A program made the position numbers and the translations under genes. Below are positions 40,966-52,516 of a stretch of DNA of 64,000 nucleotides, piece by piece. The stretch comes from Pseudomonas poae (GTDB lineage Bacteria > Pseudomonadota > Gammaproteobacteria > Pseudomonadales > Pseudomonadaceae): assembly GCA_028869255.1 (NCBI GenBank), contig CP110972.1, forward strand, positions 5,122,001 through 5,186,000, written 5' to 3'. Every line of letters starts with the position of its first letter. The stretch's first letter is position 1. The notes under the pieces were generated by a model, which saw nothing but the letters and a program-made list of their open reading frames with translations, did not search any database and was not told where the DNA came from.

Positions 40966-40998
40966 GCACCACCTTGCCGACACGCCTGCTTATGGTGC
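40966..40998 (+). promoter_or_regulatory. Possible NtrC half-sites upstream of urtA
   Basis: GCACCA and TGGTGC form an inverted pair 21 bases apart, 55-90 bases before the sigma-54 element. NtrC sites have the form GCACC-N5-GGTGC, so the sequences fit but the spacing does not. Weak candidate. Confidence 0.3.
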
Positions 40999-41051
40999 GC
41001 GACCAGAGCCCGCACAGATCAGAAAGCGTCTGGAACATGCCTCTGACCGAC

Positions 41052-41069
41052 TAGGCACACCCCTTGCAA
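41052..41069 (+). promoter_or_regulatory. Sigma-54 (RpoN) promoter of urtA
   Basis: TAGGCACACCCCTTGCAA contains the invariant GG and GC of the -24/-12 element with exactly ten bases between them, and GGCAC-N5-TTGCA is a near-consensus match. Transcription would start about 40 bases before the urtA ATG. This fits nitrogen control of urea uptake through NtrC. Confidence 0.75.
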
Positions 41070-41119
41070 TGTCTCCAGCATCAGCCCTTACAACAACATT
41101 GAGTTCTGGAGATAGCACC

Positions 41120-42385
41120 ATGAAGCGTCGCAGCTTGATCAAGGCTTTCACTCTCTCGGCATCGATTGCCGCCATGGGCCTGACCTGGACCGTGCAGGCC
41201 GCCGAGACCATCAAGGTCGGCATCCTGCACTCGCTGTCCGGCACCATGGCTATCTCCGAAACTTCGCTGAAAGACATGGCGCTGATGACCATCGACGAGA
41301 TCAACGCCAAGGGTGGTGTAAACGGCAAGATGCTCGAACCGGTGGTGGTCGACCCCGCGTCGAACTGGCCGCTGTTCGCTGAAAAGGGCCGGCAGTTGCT
41401 GACCCAGGACAAGGTCGCCGTGGTGTTCGGCTGCTGGACCTCGGTGTCGCGTAAATCGGTACTGCCGGTGTTCGAAGAACTCAACGGCCTGCTGTTCTAC
41501 CCGGTGCAATACGAAGGTGAAGAAATGTCGCCGAACGTGTTCTATACCGGTGCGGCGCCAAACCAGCAGGCGATCCCGGCGGTGGAATACCTGATGAGCG
41601 AAGAAGGCGGCAGCGCCAAACGCTTCTTCCTGCTCGGCACCGACTACGTGTACCCGCGCACCACCAACAAGATCCTGCGCTCGTTCCTGCATTCCAAAGG
41701 TGTGGCGGATAAAGATATCGAAGAGGTCTACACCCCGTTCGGCCACGCCGATTACCAGACCATCGTCGCCAACATCAAGAAGTTCTCCGCTGGCGGCAAA
41801 ACCGCTGTGATCTCCACCGTGAATGGCGACTCCAACGTGCCGTTCTACAAAGAGCTGGCCAACCAGGGCCTGAAAGCCACCGACGTGCCGGTGGTGGCAT
41901 TCTCGGTAGGTGAAGAAGAACTGCGCGGTATCGACACCAAGCCGCTGGTGGGCAACCTGGCGGCCTGGAACTACTTCCAGTCGGTGGAGAACCCGGTGAA
42001 CAAGAAGTTCGTCGCCGACTGGAAAGCCTACGCCAAGAAACACAACCTGCCGGGCGCGGACAAAGCCGTGACCAACGACCCGATGGAAGCCACCTACGTG
42101 GGCATCCATATGTGGGCGCAGGCGGCGGAAAAAGCCAAGTCCACCGACGTCGACAAAGTGCGTGAGGCGCTGGCCGGCCAGACCTTCGCCGCACCGTCGG
42201 GCTTTACCCTGACCATGGACAAGACCAACCACCACCTGCACAAGCCGGTGATGATCGGCGAGATCCAGGCGGATGGGCAGTTCTCCGTCGTATGGCAGAC
42301 CAACGAGCCGATCCGTGCACAGCCGTGGAGCCCGTACATTCCTGGCAATGACAAAAAGCCGGATTACGCGGTGAAGAGCAACTAA
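41120..42385 (+). CDS. urtA: Urea ABC transporter, substrate-binding protein
   Basis: A 421-residue periplasmic binding protein. The N-terminus MKRRSLIKAFTLSASIAAMG carries an RRSLIK motif, so Tat export is possible. After AETIKVGILHSLSGTMAISE come the urea-transporter markers FGCWTSVSRKSVLPVFEELN, FYPVQYEGEEMSPNVFYTGA and DYVYPRTTNKILR. CTGGAG ahead of the ATG sets the start. It is the first gene of urtABCDE behind a sigma-54-type promoter. A REPIN separates it from urtB, which may lower downstream expression relative to this abundant component. Confidence 0.95.
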   Translation: MKRRSLIKAFTLSASIAAMGLTWTVQAAETIKVGILHSLSGTMAISETSLKDMALMTIDEINAKGGVNGKMLEPVVVDPASNWPLFAEKGRQLLTQDKVAVVFGCWTSVSRKSVLPVFEELNGLLFYPVQYEGEEMSPNVFYTGAAPNQQAIPAVEYLMSEEGGSAKRFFLLGTDYVYPRTTNKILRSFLHSKGVADKDIEEVYTPFGHADYQTIVANIKKFSAGGKTAVISTVNGDSNVPFYKELANQGLKATDVPVVAFSVGEEELRGIDTKPLVGNLAAWNYFQSVENPVNKKFVADWKAYAKKHNLPGADKAVTNDPMEATYVGIHMWAQAAEKAKSTDVDKVREALAGQTFAAPSGFTLTMDKTNHHLHKPVMIGEIQADGQFSVVWQTNEPIRAQPWSPYIPGNDKKPDYAVKSN

Positions 42386-42400
42386 GACCAACTCGGTCTA

Positions 42401-42493
42401 AATGTGGGAGCGGGCTTGCTCGCGAAAGCGGTGTGTCAGTCGACGCATCCGAAACTGATCCACCGCTTTCGCGAGCAAGCCCGCTCCCACATT
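42401..42493. repeat. REPIN between urtA and urtB
   Basis: Inverted AATGTGGGAGCGGGCTTGCT and complement, arms of about 32 bases extending through GAAAGCGGTG, enclose about 30 bases. Confidence 0.9.
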
Positions 42494-42519
42494 GTCCGTG
42501 CACGATCAGGACATTTTGT

Positions 42520-44022
42520 ATGCCCACTGCCCTATACCGCTTCATCCTCGCCGCGCTGCTGTTGCTGCCTTTGGCCGCACACGCCGGCGACGCCGACGAC
42601 TTCCTTGCCGCCAACCCGACGCAGCAAGCCAAACTCCTGCAGGACTGGGCCGCCCAGCCCGACCCTGCGCGCATCGAGCTGGTGGACGCGCTGCAACAAG
42701 GTCAACTCACGCTAAACGGTGAAACCAAAACCGTACGCCTGAACAACCGTCTGCGTGGGCTGATCGACAACGTCCAGGCCAGCCAGCAACTGCTCGCCGC
42801 CGACCCCAAGGTACGTTTGGCCGCAGCCATCACCCTGCAAAAAAGCGCAGTTCCTGCACAACTCAAATTCCTCGACCAGCAGGTCGCCGCCGAGACCGAC
42901 GAAGGCGTGCACACCGCCCTCAGCCTGGCGCTGGCCAACCTGCAATTGGTCGACAGCGATCCCGCCGTGCGCCTCGCCGCCGTGCGTTTGCTCGGCGGCA
43001 CCGGCGACCCGCTGGCCCGTACCCGCCTCGAAGCCCTGCTCGCCCCCGGCGTGGAAACCGATGCCGCCGTGCACACCGCCGCCGAGACCAGCCTGGCCCA
43101 GGTCAAACGTAAACTGATGGTCGGCGAGGTCCTTGGCCAGGCGTTCAGCGGCATGTCCCTGGGTTCGATCCTGCTGCTGGCGGCCCTGGGCCTGGCGATC
43201 ACCTTCGGCCTGCTCGGTGTGATCAACATGGCCCACGGCGAGATGCTGATGCTCGGCGCCTACTCCACCTATGTGGTGCAGATGCTGATGCAGCGCTACG
43301 TGCCTGCGGCCATCGAGTTCTACCCGCTGATCGCGCTGCCGGTGGCGTTCTTTGTCACCGCTGCGATTGGCATGGCGCTGGAGCGCACGGTGATCCGCCA
43401 CCTGTACGGCCGCCCGCTGGAAACCCTGCTCGCCACCTGGGGCATCAGCCTGATGCTGATCCAATTGGTGCGTTTGGTGTTCGGCGCGCAGAACGTCGAA
43501 GTGTCCAACCCGGCGTGGCTCTCCGGTGGGATTCAAGTGCTGCCCAACCTGGTGCTGCCGTACAACCGCATCGTAATCATCGCCTTTGCGCTGTTTGTGG
43601 TGGTGCTGACCTGGCTGCTGCTGAACAAGACCCGCCTGGGCCTCAACGTGCGCGCCGTAACCCAGAACCGCAACATGGCCGCCTGCTGCGGCGTGCCCAC
43701 CGGGCGCGTGGACATGCTCGCGTTTGGCCTCGGCTCCGGCATCGCAGGGTTAGGCGGCGTGGCGCTGAGCCAGATCGGCAACGTCGGCCCGGACCTGGGC
43801 CAGAGCTACATCATCGACTCGTTCCTGGTAGTGGTGCTCGGTGGCGTCGGCCAGTTGGCCGGTAGCGTCATGGCCGCGTTCGGCTTAGGGATAGCCAACA
43901 AGATTCTGGAACCGCAGATCGGCGCCGTGCTCGGCAAGATCCTGATCCTCGCGCTGATCATTCTGTTTATCCAGAAACGCCCGCAGGGACTCTTCGCACT
44001 GAAAGGACGGGTGATCGACTGA
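42520..44022 (+). CDS. urtB: Urea ABC transporter permease UrtB
   Basis: A 500-residue permease with a signal-like N-terminus (ALYRFILAALLLLPLAAHAG), an extracytoplasmic helical region of about 190 residues typical of UrtB, then a LivH-like permease domain (GLAITFGLLGVINMAHGEML, TLLATWGISLMLIQLVRLVF, RNMAACCGVPTGRVD). I chose the ATG 27 bases after the REPIN; the same frame is open back into it. It overlaps urtC by one base (TGATG). Confidence 0.95.
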   Translation: MPTALYRFILAALLLLPLAAHAGDADDFLAANPTQQAKLLQDWAAQPDPARIELVDALQQGQLTLNGETKTVRLNNRLRGLIDNVQASQQLLAADPKVRLAAAITLQKSAVPAQLKFLDQQVAAETDEGVHTALSLALANLQLVDSDPAVRLAAVRLLGGTGDPLARTRLEALLAPGVETDAAVHTAAETSLAQVKRKLMVGEVLGQAFSGMSLGSILLLAALGLAITFGLLGVINMAHGEMLMLGAYSTYVVQMLMQRYVPAAIEFYPLIALPVAFFVTAAIGMALERTVIRHLYGRPLETLLATWGISLMLIQLVRLVFGAQNVEVSNPAWLSGGIQVLPNLVLPYNRIVIIAFALFVVVLTWLLLNKTRLGLNVRAVTQNRNMAACCGVPTGRVDMLAFGLGSGIAGLGGVALSQIGNVGPDLGQSYIIDSFLVVVLGGVGQLAGSVMAAFGLGIANKILEPQIGAVLGKILILALIILFIQKRPQGLFALKGRVID

Positions 44023-45089
44023 TGAACCAGCCATTGATGCTTACGGCCACGCAAAAGGCCGGCCCCAAGGTCACGATTGCAGTCGGCGCAGTGATTCTGA
44101 TCCTGCTGCTGGCGCTGCCGTTGTTTTCTCTGTTATCACCGGAAAACCCGCTGCATGTGTCGGCCTATACCCTGACGCTGGTGGGCAAGATCCTCTGCTA
44201 CGCCATCGTCGCCCTGGCGCTGGACCTGGTGTGGGGTTACGCGGGGATGTTGTCCCTCGGCCACGGCCTGTTCTTTGCGCTCGGCGGCTATGCGATGGGC
44301 ATGTACCTGATGCGCCAGGCGTCCGGCGATGAGCTGCCGGCGTTCATGACGTTTTTGTCGTGGACCGAACTGCCCTGGTACTGGGTCGGCACCGAGCACT
44401 TCCTGTGGGCCCTGTGCCTGGTGGTGCTGGCACCGGGGGTGCTGGCGCTGGTGTTCGGTTTCTTCGCTTTCCGTTCGCGGATCAAAGGCGTGTATTTCTC
44501 GATCATGACCCAGGCACTGACCTTCGCCGGGATGCTGTTGTTTTTCCGCAATGAGACCGGCTTCGGCGGCAACAACGGCTTCACCAATTTCCGCAGCATC
44601 CTGGGCTTCGGCATTACCGAACCGGGCACGCGGGCGGTGTTGTTCGTCGCCACCGTGGCCTTGCTGGTGGCGAGCCTGTTCATCGGCTGGCGCCTGGCGC
44701 AAAGCAAGTTCGGCCGGGTGCTCACCGCCTTGCGCGATGCGGAAAACCGCCTGATGTTCTGCGGCTACGACCCGCGGGGTTTCAAGCTGTTCGTCTGGGT
44801 GTTGAGCGCGGTGCTGTGTGGCTTGGCGGGGGCGTTGTATGTGCCGCAGGTGGGCATTATCAACCCCAGTGAAATGTCGCCGACCAACTCCATCGAAGCC
44901 GCCGTGTGGGTGGCCCTGGGCGGGCGCGGCACGCTGATCGGGCCGTTACTCGGCGCCGGTGTGGTCAATGGCATGAAGAGCTGGTTCACCGTGGCCTTCC
45001 CGGAATACTGGCTGTTCTTCCTCGGCGCGCTGTTCATCATCGTCACCCTGTATCTGCCCAAGGGCGTTATCGGCCTGTTGAAGAAATGA
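44022..45089 (+). CDS. urtC: Urea ABC transporter permease UrtC
   Basis: A 355-residue LivM-like permease. Markers are ALALDLVWGYAGMLSLGHGL, GGNNGFTNFRSILGF and EAAVWVALGGRGTLIGPLLG. It forms a heterodimeric channel with UrtB. Its start shares a base with the urtB stop, and urtD begins nine bases after its stop. Confidence 0.95.
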   Translation: MNQPLMLTATQKAGPKVTIAVGAVILILLLALPLFSLLSPENPLHVSAYTLTLVGKILCYAIVALALDLVWGYAGMLSLGHGLFFALGGYAMGMYLMRQASGDELPAFMTFLSWTELPWYWVGTEHFLWALCLVVLAPGVLALVFGFFAFRSRIKGVYFSIMTQALTFAGMLLFFRNETGFGGNNGFTNFRSILGFGITEPGTRAVLFVATVALLVASLFIGWRLAQSKFGRVLTALRDAENRLMFCGYDPRGFKLFVWVLSAVLCGLAGALYVPQVGIINPSEMSPTNSIEAAVWVALGGRGTLIGPLLGAGVVNGMKSWFTVAFPEYWLFFLGALFIIVTLYLPKGVIGLLKK

Positions 45090-45097
45090 GGAACGTC

Positions 45098-45919
45098 ATG
45101 CTCGAACCTATTCTTGACGCGGGCAGCGGCCGTGATGCGATCGGCATCGGCCAGGCCGCCGGCACCGGCCTCAACACCCGCCATGGCACGATCCTGACCC
45201 TGGAAGACATCAGCGTGAGCTTCGACGGTTTCAAGGCGCTCAACGAGCTGAACCTGTATATCGGCGTCGGCGAACTGCGCTGCATCATCGGCCCCAACGG
45301 CGCGGGCAAAACCACGTTGATGGACGTGATCACCGGCAAGACCCGGCCCAGCCACGGCAAGGCGTGGTTTGGCGAAACCCTGGACCTGACCAGCATGAGC
45401 GAAGTGCAGATCGCCCAGGCCGGCATCGGCCGCAAGTTCCAGAAGCCCACGGTGTTCGAAGCCCTGAGCGTGTTCGAAAACCTGGAGCTGGCGCAGAAGA
45501 CCGACAAGTCGGTGTGGGCCAGCCTGCGCGCACGCCTGAGCGGCGAGCAGAAAGACCGCATCGATGAAGTGCTCGACACCATCCGCCTCACCGCCTCGTT
45601 GCACCGCCAGGCAGGCCTGCTGTCCCACGGCCAGAAGCAGTTCCTGGAAATCGGCATGCTGCTGATGCAAGACCCGCAGTTGTTGCTGCTGGACGAACCG
45701 GTGGCGGGCATGACCGACGCCGAAACCGAATTCACCGCCGAACTGTTCAAGCGCCTGGCGGGCAAGCATTCGCTGATGGTGGTGGAACACGACATGGGGT
45801 TTGTCGGCTCGATTGCCGACCACGTGACCGTGTTGCACCAGGGCAGCGTGCTGGCCGAAGGGTCGCTGGAACAGGTGCAGGAAAACGAGCGGGTGATCGA
45901 GGTGTACCTCGGTCGCTGA
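45098..45919 (+). CDS. urtD: Urea ABC transporter ATPase UrtD
   Basis: A 273-residue LivG-like ATPase: Walker A GPNGAGKTTL, signature LSHGQKQFLEIG, Walker B LLLLDEPVAGM, H-loop VEHDM. The LSHGQ signature in place of LSGGQ is normal for UrtD. I chose the ATG with GAGGA six bases upstream; an ATG 12 bases earlier overlaps the urtC stop and is in frame. A REPIN separates it from urtE. Confidence 0.95.
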   Translation: MLEPILDAGSGRDAIGIGQAAGTGLNTRHGTILTLEDISVSFDGFKALNELNLYIGVGELRCIIGPNGAGKTTLMDVITGKTRPSHGKAWFGETLDLTSMSEVQIAQAGIGRKFQKPTVFEALSVFENLELAQKTDKSVWASLRARLSGEQKDRIDEVLDTIRLTASLHRQAGLLSHGQKQFLEIGMLLMQDPQLLLLDEPVAGMTDAETEFTAELFKRLAGKHSLMVVEHDMGFVGSIADHVTVLHQGSVLAEGSLEQVQENERVIEVYLGR

Positions 45920-45925
45920 TGCTTT

Positions 45926-46014
45926 ATGTGGGAGCTGGCTTGCCTGCGATGCAGACGACTCGGTCTTTCAGTCACACCGACGTGATGCCATCGCAGGCAA
46001 GCCAGCTCCCACAT
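45926..46014. repeat. REPIN between urtD and urtE
   Basis: Inverted cores ATGTGGGAGCTGGCTTGCCT and complement (the CTGGCTTGCCTGC subclass) enclose about 40 bases. Confidence 0.9.
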
Positions 46015-46054
46015 TTGAACCCGTTCCTTCAGGGGAATCGAGGAGGTTTTGAGA

Positions 46055-46753
46055 ATGCTGCAAGTCGACAAGCTGCACCAATACTACGGCGGTAGCCACA
46101 TCCTGCGCGGTCTCTCGTTTGACGTGAAGATCGGCGAAGTCACCTGTCTGCTCGGCCGTAACGGCGTGGGCAAGACCACCTTGCTCAAGTGCCTGATGGG
46201 TTTGCTGCCGGCCAAAGAGGGCGTGGTGAAGTGGGAAGGCAAACCGATCACCGGCTTCAAGCCGCACCAGCGGGTGCACGCAGGCATTGCCTACGTGCCC
46301 CAGGGCCGGGAGATTTTCGGGCGGCTTACCGTGGAAGAAAACCTGCTGATGGGCCTGTCGCGTTTTCCCGGCGCCGAGGCCAAGGAAGTGCCGGCGTTTA
46401 TCTACGAACTGTTCCCGGTGTTGCTGCAAATGAAGCACCGGCGCGGCGGTGACTTGTCCGGCGGCCAGCAGCAACAATTGGCGATTGGCCGGGCACTGGC
46501 CAGCCGCCCGCGCCTGTTGATTCTCGATGAGCCCACCGAGGGCATCCAGCCGTCGGTGATCAAGGAGATCGGCGCCGTGATCAAGAAACTTGCGGCACGC
46601 GGCGATATGGCGATCCTGCTGGTGGAGCAGTTCTACGACTTTGCCGCCGAGCTGGCTGACCAGTACCTGGTGATGTCCCGGGGCGAGATCGTCCAGCAGG
46701 GCCGGGGTGAAAATATGCAAAGCGAGGGTGTGCGAGGACTCGTTACCATCTAA
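46055..46753 (+). CDS. urtE: Urea ABC transporter ATPase UrtE
   Basis: A 232-residue LivF-like ATPase: MLQVDKLHQYYGGSHILRGL, Walker A GRNGVGKTTL, signature LSGGQQQQLAIGRAL, Walker B LLILDEPTEGIQPS, H-loop VEQFYDFA. A strong GAGGAGG lies upstream of the ATG; a TTG two codons earlier is in frame. It pairs with UrtD. ureD starts 30 bases after its stop, which links urea uptake with urease. Confidence 0.95.
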   Translation: MLQVDKLHQYYGGSHILRGLSFDVKIGEVTCLLGRNGVGKTTLLKCLMGLLPAKEGVVKWEGKPITGFKPHQRVHAGIAYVPQGREIFGRLTVEENLLMGLSRFPGAEAKEVPAFIYELFPVLLQMKHRRGGDLSGGQQQQLAIGRALASRPRLLILDEPTEGIQPSVIKEIGAVIKKLAARGDMAILLVEQFYDFAAELADQYLVMSRGEIVQQGRGENMQSEGVRGLVTI

Positions 46754-46783
46754 TCTGTAGCCTCCTAACGATAAGCACCAGAC

Positions 46784-47623
46784 ATGAACCTGCCCGTTAC
46801 CCCCGCCCTGTTCACCCCCAGCTGGCATGCCGAGCTGGAACTCGGCTACGCGCGTTTCGGTGACACCACGCGCCCGGTGATGCGCCGCCATCTCGGCCCG
46901 CTGCGGGTGCAAAAGCACCTGTACGCCGAAGGCCCCGAGGTGTGCCAGCACATTATCGTGCACCCGCCCGGCGGGATTGCCGGCGGCGACCGCCTGGACA
47001 TCCGCGCGCAGGTCGGCAGCGGCGCCTGGGCGCAACTCACCAGCCCCGGCGCAGCCAAGTGGTACCGCGCGGGCGGCCCGGCCTATCAAACACTCGAATT
47101 GAGCGTGCAAGCCGGCGCGACGCTGGAATGGCTACCCCAGGAAACCATCGTGTTCAGCGCCGCCCAGGCCGAACTCTCCACGCGGATCGACCTGCACGGC
47201 GATGCCCGCCTGCTCTACTGGGACGTGGTCGCCCTGGGTCGCCCGGCCAGTGGCGAGCGTTTTAACCTCGGCCACTTCCAATCGCACCTGGATATCCGCC
47301 GCGACGGCCAGTTGCTCTGGCATGAGCGCCAGCGCATCGTGGGCGACGACGGTCTGCTCGACTCGCCTATCGGCCTGGACGGCCAACCGGTGTTCGCCAC
47401 GCTGCTGCTGACCGGCGATATCGACCCCGAATTACTTGAACGCTGCCGCGCCCTGCCCCACGCCGTGCGCGGTGACCTGACCCAATTGCCCGGCTTGCTG
47501 GTGGCCCGCTGCCTGGCCAGTGAAGCGCTGCTGGCGCGGGGATGGTTGATTGATTTATGGAAACTGTTACGCCCTGGCGTACTCGGCCGGGAAGCGGTAC
47601 CACCGAGAATCTGGAGCACATGA
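46784..47623 (+). CDS. ureD: Urease accessory protein UreD
   Basis: A 279-residue cytosolic chaperone that, with UreF and UreG, helps load nickel into urease. Family motifs are [35 protein letters not shown] and [13 protein letters not shown], plus WLPQETIVF. ureE, ureF and ureG are not in the window; from memory they lie elsewhere in pseudomonads. It is first in the ureDA..BC set and is followed by a REPIN. Confidence 0.95.
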   Translation: MNLPVTPALFTPSWHAELELGYARFGDTTRPVMRRHLGPLRVQKHLYAEGPEVCQHIIVHPPGGIAGGDRLDIRAQVGSGAWAQLTSPGAAKWYRAGGPAYQTLELSVQAGATLEWLPQETIVFSAAQAELSTRIDLHGDARLLYWDVVALGRPASGERFNLGHFQSHLDIRRDGQLLWHERQRIVGDDGLLDSPIGLDGQPVFATLLLTGDIDPELLERCRALPHAVRGDLTQLPGLLVARCLASEALLARGWLIDLWKLLRPGVLGREAVPPRIWST

Positions 47624-47631
47624 AGATCAAA

Positions 47632-47724
47632 AATGTGGGAGCGGGCTTGCTCGCGAATGCGGTGGGCCAGTGGCAGATGCATTGACTGACACTCCGTTTT
47701 CGCGAGCAAGCCCGCTCCCACACT
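47632..47724. repeat. REPIN between ureD and ureA
   Basis: Inverted cores AATGTGGGAGCGGGCTTGCT and complement enclose about 40 bases; the right arm ends CCCGCTCCCACACTTG. Confidence 0.9.
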
Positions 47725-47771
47725 TGATCTCTGTTGTATTTAAGAATGCTGTCTTTGAAGGACCTTGAACC

Positions 47772-48074
47772 ATGGATTTGACCCCACGGGAAAAAGACAA
47801 ACTGCTGATCTTCACCGCTGGCCTCGTGGCCGAACGGCGCCTGGCGCGCGGGGTGAAGCTCAACTACCCGGAAACCATCGCCTACATTTCCGCCGCCTTG
47901 ATGGAAGGTGCCCGCGATGGCCGCACCGTGGCCGACCTGATGCACTACGGCACCACCCTGCTCAGCCGCGAGCAAGTGATGGAAGGCATCCCGGAAATGA
48001 TCCCGGATATCCAGGTGGAAGCCACCTTCCCGGACGGCACCAAGCTGGTCACCGTCCACCAGCCCATCGCGTGA
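47772..48074 (+). CDS. ureA: Urease gamma subunit
   Basis: A 100-residue subunit of urease. [40 protein letters not shown] and the ending VTVHQPIA are characteristic. It supports the UreABC trimer. An acetyltransferase gene starts nine bases after its stop, instead of ureB. Confidence 0.97.
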   Translation: MDLTPREKDKLLIFTAGLVAERRLARGVKLNYPETIAYISAALMEGARDGRTVADLMHYGTTLLSREQVMEGIPEMIPDIQVEATFPDGTKLVTVHQPIA

Positions 48075-48083
48075 GGCACGGCC

Positions 48084-49437
<1,354 letters not shown>

Positions 49438-49443
49438 GGCCTC

Positions 49444-49526
49444 TTCGCGAGCAAGCCCGCTCCCACATTCGACCGCATTCCAAAGGATGTACCCGGAACA
49501 AATGTGGGAGCGGGCTTGCTCGCGAA
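49444..49526. repeat. REP pair in reversed orientation between ureB and ureC
   Basis: Here the TTCGCGAGCAAGCCCGCTCC core comes first and the GTGGGAGCGGGCTTGCTCGC core second, so the GTGGGAG ends face inwards with 31 bases between them. The other three pairs in the urt/ure operons face outwards. Confidence 0.9.
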
Positions 49527-49568
49527 TACGGACTCACATTCAACATAATTTTTTCAGGGCTCACACAC

Positions 49569-51269
49569 ATGAAAATCAGCCGCCAAGCCTACGCCGACAT
49601 GTACGGCCCCACCGTCGGTGACAAAGTCCGCCTGGCCGACACCGAGTTGTTCGTCGAAGTCGAGCGGGACTTCACCGTCTACGGCGAAGAAGTGAAATTC
49701 GGCGGCGGTAAAGTGATCCGCGACGGCCAGGGCCAGAGCCAACTGCTCGCCCATGAAGTGGTCGACACGCTGATCACCAACGCGCTGATCATCGACCACT
49801 GGGGCATCGTCAAGGCCGACGTCGGCCTCAAGAACGGCCGCATCCACGCCATCGGCAAGGCCGGCAACCCGGATATCCAGCCCGGCGTGACCATGGCCAT
49901 CGGCGCCAGCACCGAAGTGATCGCCGGTGAAGGCATGATCCTCACCGCGGGCGGCATCGACTCCCACGTGCATTTCATCTGCCCGCAGCAGATCGAAGAG
50001 GCGCTGACCAGCGGCGTCACCACCATGATCGGCGGCGGCACCGGCCCGGCCACCGGCACCAATGCCACCACCTGCACCTCGGGCCCGTGGCACCTGGCGC
50101 GCATGCTGCAGGCCAGCGATTCGTTCCCGATGAACATCGGTTTTACCGGCAAGGGCAACGCCAGTTTGCCGGAGCCGTTGATCGAACAGGTCAAGGCCGG
50201 TGCCATCGGCCTCAAGCTGCACGAAGACTGGGGCACCACACCCGCCAGCATCGACAACTGCCTGAGCGTTGCCGATGATTATGACGTGCAGGTAGCGATC
50301 CACAGTGACACCCTCAACGAGTCCGGCTTCGTCGAAACCACCCTGGCCGCGCTCAAGGGCCGCACCATCCACACCTACCACACCGAAGGGGCCGGTGGCG
50401 GCCACGCGCCGGACATCATCAAGGCCTGCGGTTTCGCCAACGTGCTGCCCAGTTCCACCAACCCGACCCGGCCGTTCACGCGCAACACCATCGACGAGCA
50501 CCTGGACATGTTGATGGTCTGCCATCACCTGGACCCGAGCATTGCCGAAGACGTGGCCTTCGCCGAAAGCCGCATCCGCCGCGAGACGATTGCCGCCGAA
50601 GACATCCTGCACGACCTCGGCGCGTTCTCGATGATCAGCTCCGACAGCCAGGCCATGGGCCGCGTCGGCGAAGTGATCACGCGCACCTGGCAGACCGCCG
50701 ACAAGATGAAAAAACAGCGCGGCGCCCTGCCCGGCGACGGCCCCGGCAACGACAATTTCCGCGCCAAACGCTACATCGCCAAGTACACCATCAACCCGGC
50801 GATCACCCACGGCATCAGCCATATCGTTGGTTCGATCGAAGTGGGCAAATGGGCCGACCTGGTGCTGTGGCGCCCGGCATTCTTTGGCATCAAGCCGACC
50901 TTGATCCTCAAGGGCGGCGCGATTGCTTCCAGCCTGATGGGTGACGCCAACGCATCGATTCCGACGCCGCAGCCGGTGCACTACCGCCCGATGTTCGCCA
51001 GTTTCGGCAGCTCGTTGCACGCCACCAGCCTGACCTTTATCAGCCAGGCGGCCATGGACGCGGGCTTGCCGGAGGCGCTGGGGTTGAAGAAGCAGATCGG
51101 CGTGGTCAAGGGCTGTCGCAACGTGCAGAAAACCGACCTGATCCACAACGATTACCTGCCGGATATCGAGGTTGATCCACAGACCTATCAGGTCAAGGCC
51201 GACGGGGTGTTGCTGTGGTGCGAACCGGCCGAGGTATTGCCGATGGCGCAGCGGTATTTCCTGTTCTGA
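49569..51269 (+). CDS. ureC: Urease alpha subunit (catalytic)
   Basis: The 566-residue nickel subunit that hydrolyses urea to ammonia and carbamate. Seen: the metal-binding [11 protein letters not shown], the carbamylated lysine in [29 protein letters not shown], and the flap [20 protein letters not shown]. All active-site segments are present. It follows ureB after a REP pair. A 13-bp stem follows the stop. Confidence 0.97.
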   Translation: MKISRQAYADMYGPTVGDKVRLADTELFVEVERDFTVYGEEVKFGGGKVIRDGQGQSQLLAHEVVDTLITNALIIDHWGIVKADVGLKNGRIHAIGKAGNPDIQPGVTMAIGASTEVIAGEGMILTAGGIDSHVHFICPQQIEEALTSGVTTMIGGGTGPATGTNATTCTSGPWHLARMLQASDSFPMNIGFTGKGNASLPEPLIEQVKAGAIGLKLHEDWGTTPASIDNCLSVADDYDVQVAIHSDTLNESGFVETTLAALKGRTIHTYHTEGAGGGHAPDIIKACGFANVLPSSTNPTRPFTRNTIDEHLDMLMVCHHLDPSIAEDVAFAESRIRRETIAAEDILHDLGAFSMISSDSQAMGRVGEVITRTWQTADKMKKQRGALPGDGPGNDNFRAKRYIAKYTINPAITHGISHIVGSIEVGKWADLVLWRPAFFGIKPTLILKGGAIASSLMGDANASIPTPQPVHYRPMFASFGSSLHATSLTFISQAAMDAGLPEALGLKKQIGVVKGCRNVQKTDLIHNDYLPDIEVDPQTYQVKADGVLLWCEPAEVLPMAQRYFLF

Positions 51270-51289
51270 TCCAAAACCAACAGAAAACA

Positions 51290-51324
51290 ACCTGTGGCGA
51301 GGAGCTTGCGCCCTCGCCACAGGT
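51290..51324. terminator. Hairpin between ureC and cbpA
   Basis: A perfect 13-bp stem (ACCTGTGGCGAGG / CCTCGCCACAGGT) with a nine-base loop lies between the convergent ureC and cbpA stops. Little U follows on either strand; it may be a terminator or a REP-like palindrome of the TGTGGCGAG class. Confidence 0.6.
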
Positions 51325-51339
51325 ATTGGTTGCTAAGCC

Positions 51340-52278
51340 TTAGAAGCTCTCACGAGGGTTGAACGCAGCCTTCTGCGCCAGCTCCTGCCACAGCGCTTTC
51401 ACGTCGTCGTCGCCCACCGGCGGCATCACCGCCTTGAGCTGCACGTACAGGAAGCCGCGCTGCCCGGCCTTGTTCAGCAAGCCATGGCCCTTGGCGCGCA
51501 TGCGCTGGCCGTTCTGGCTGCCGGCCGGCACCTTGAGGTTGATCTTGCCGGTGAGGGTCGGCACTGCCACTTCCGCACCCAGCGCCAATTCCCACGGCGC
51601 CAGGGGCAGGTTGATGATCAGGTTTTCGCCATCCACTTCGAACTTGGGGTGCGGCGCAAACTTGATGATCAGGTACAGGTCGCCATTGGGCCCACCGCCG
51701 ATGCCTGGCGCGCCTTGCCCTTTGAGGCGGATGCGCTCGCCGTCGACCACGCCGGCGGGGATCTTCACGTTCAGGCTCTTGGTGGTGTTGCTCACATGCC
51801 GGCCCGAAGGGTCGTATTGCGGCACCTGGAAGCTGATCTGCTTGGACTCGGTGGACAGCGTCTCTTCAAGGAACACCGACAGTTGCATTTCCACGTCCTG
51901 GCCTTTGCGCCCGGTGGGGCGGCGTTGGCCGCCACCAAACGCGTCGCCACGCGAGCCGAAGATCGAACTGAAGAAGTCCGAAAAATCGCCCGCGTCCTGG
52001 CCGCCGCCAAAGCCGCCACGGCTCTGCCAGCCCGGTGGGCCCTGGAACGGCTGGCCATGCTGGCCGTATTTGCGCAGTTCGTCGTATTCAGCGCGCTTGT
52101 CGGCGCTTTTAAGCGCTTCATAGGCCTCGGACGCGTCCTTGAATTTCTCTTCGGCGTCTTTTTCCTTGCTTACATCCGGGTGATATTTGCGTGCGAGCTT
52201 GCGATAGGCGGCCTTGATTTCCTTGTCATCGGCGCTCGGCTCGACACCCAATATCTTGTAGTAATCTTTGAAATCCAT
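51340..52278 (-). CDS. cbpA: DnaJ-class curved-DNA-binding co-chaperone
   Basis: A 312-residue DnaJ-like protein without zinc fingers. The J domain begins [20 protein letters not shown] and holds HPD in KYHPDVS. A Gly/Phe-rich linker and two C-terminal substrate domains follow ([20 protein letters not shown]). It stimulates DnaK and binds curved DNA. The start is the family ATG; an upstream extension of 21 codons is unlikely. A CbpM partner, often downstream, is absent: the next gene is ureC, convergent. A divergent Hsp70 gene lies on its other side. Confidence 0.93.
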   Translation of the reverse strand: MDFKDYYKILGVEPSADDKEIKAAYRKLARKYHPDVSKEKDAEEKFKDASEAYEALKSADKRAEYDELRKYGQHGQPFQGPPGWQSRGGFGGGQDAGDFSDFFSSIFGSRGDAFGGGQRRPTGRKGQDVEMQLSVFLEETLSTESKQISFQVPQYDPSGRHVSNTTKSLNVKIPAGVVDGERIRLKGQGAPGIGGGPNGDLYLIIKFAPHPKFEVDGENLIINLPLAPWELALGAEVAVPTLTGKINLKVPAGSQNGQRMRAKGHGLLNKAGQRGFLYVQLKAVMPPVGDDDVKALWQELAQKAAFNPRESF

Positions 52279-52516
52279 CGGCGGTTCACCATCCTTAATC
52301 GAGATCGCACAGCCCGGGGCACAACGTGCGCTGCTTTGCACCTGTTGAGTGGTGTGGCCTGGGGGTGCGTCAAAGTGTTATCGGCGCTAGCCGTATGCAC
52401 CAGATGTGGGGGCAAATCGCCCAGTTTCAAGCACGATTTAACGGATGGTCGGCCTACGCATCCGCCCTCGACTGGCATACACTGCGCGGCCGTTTTTCAA
52501 CCGGAACCCGATAGAC

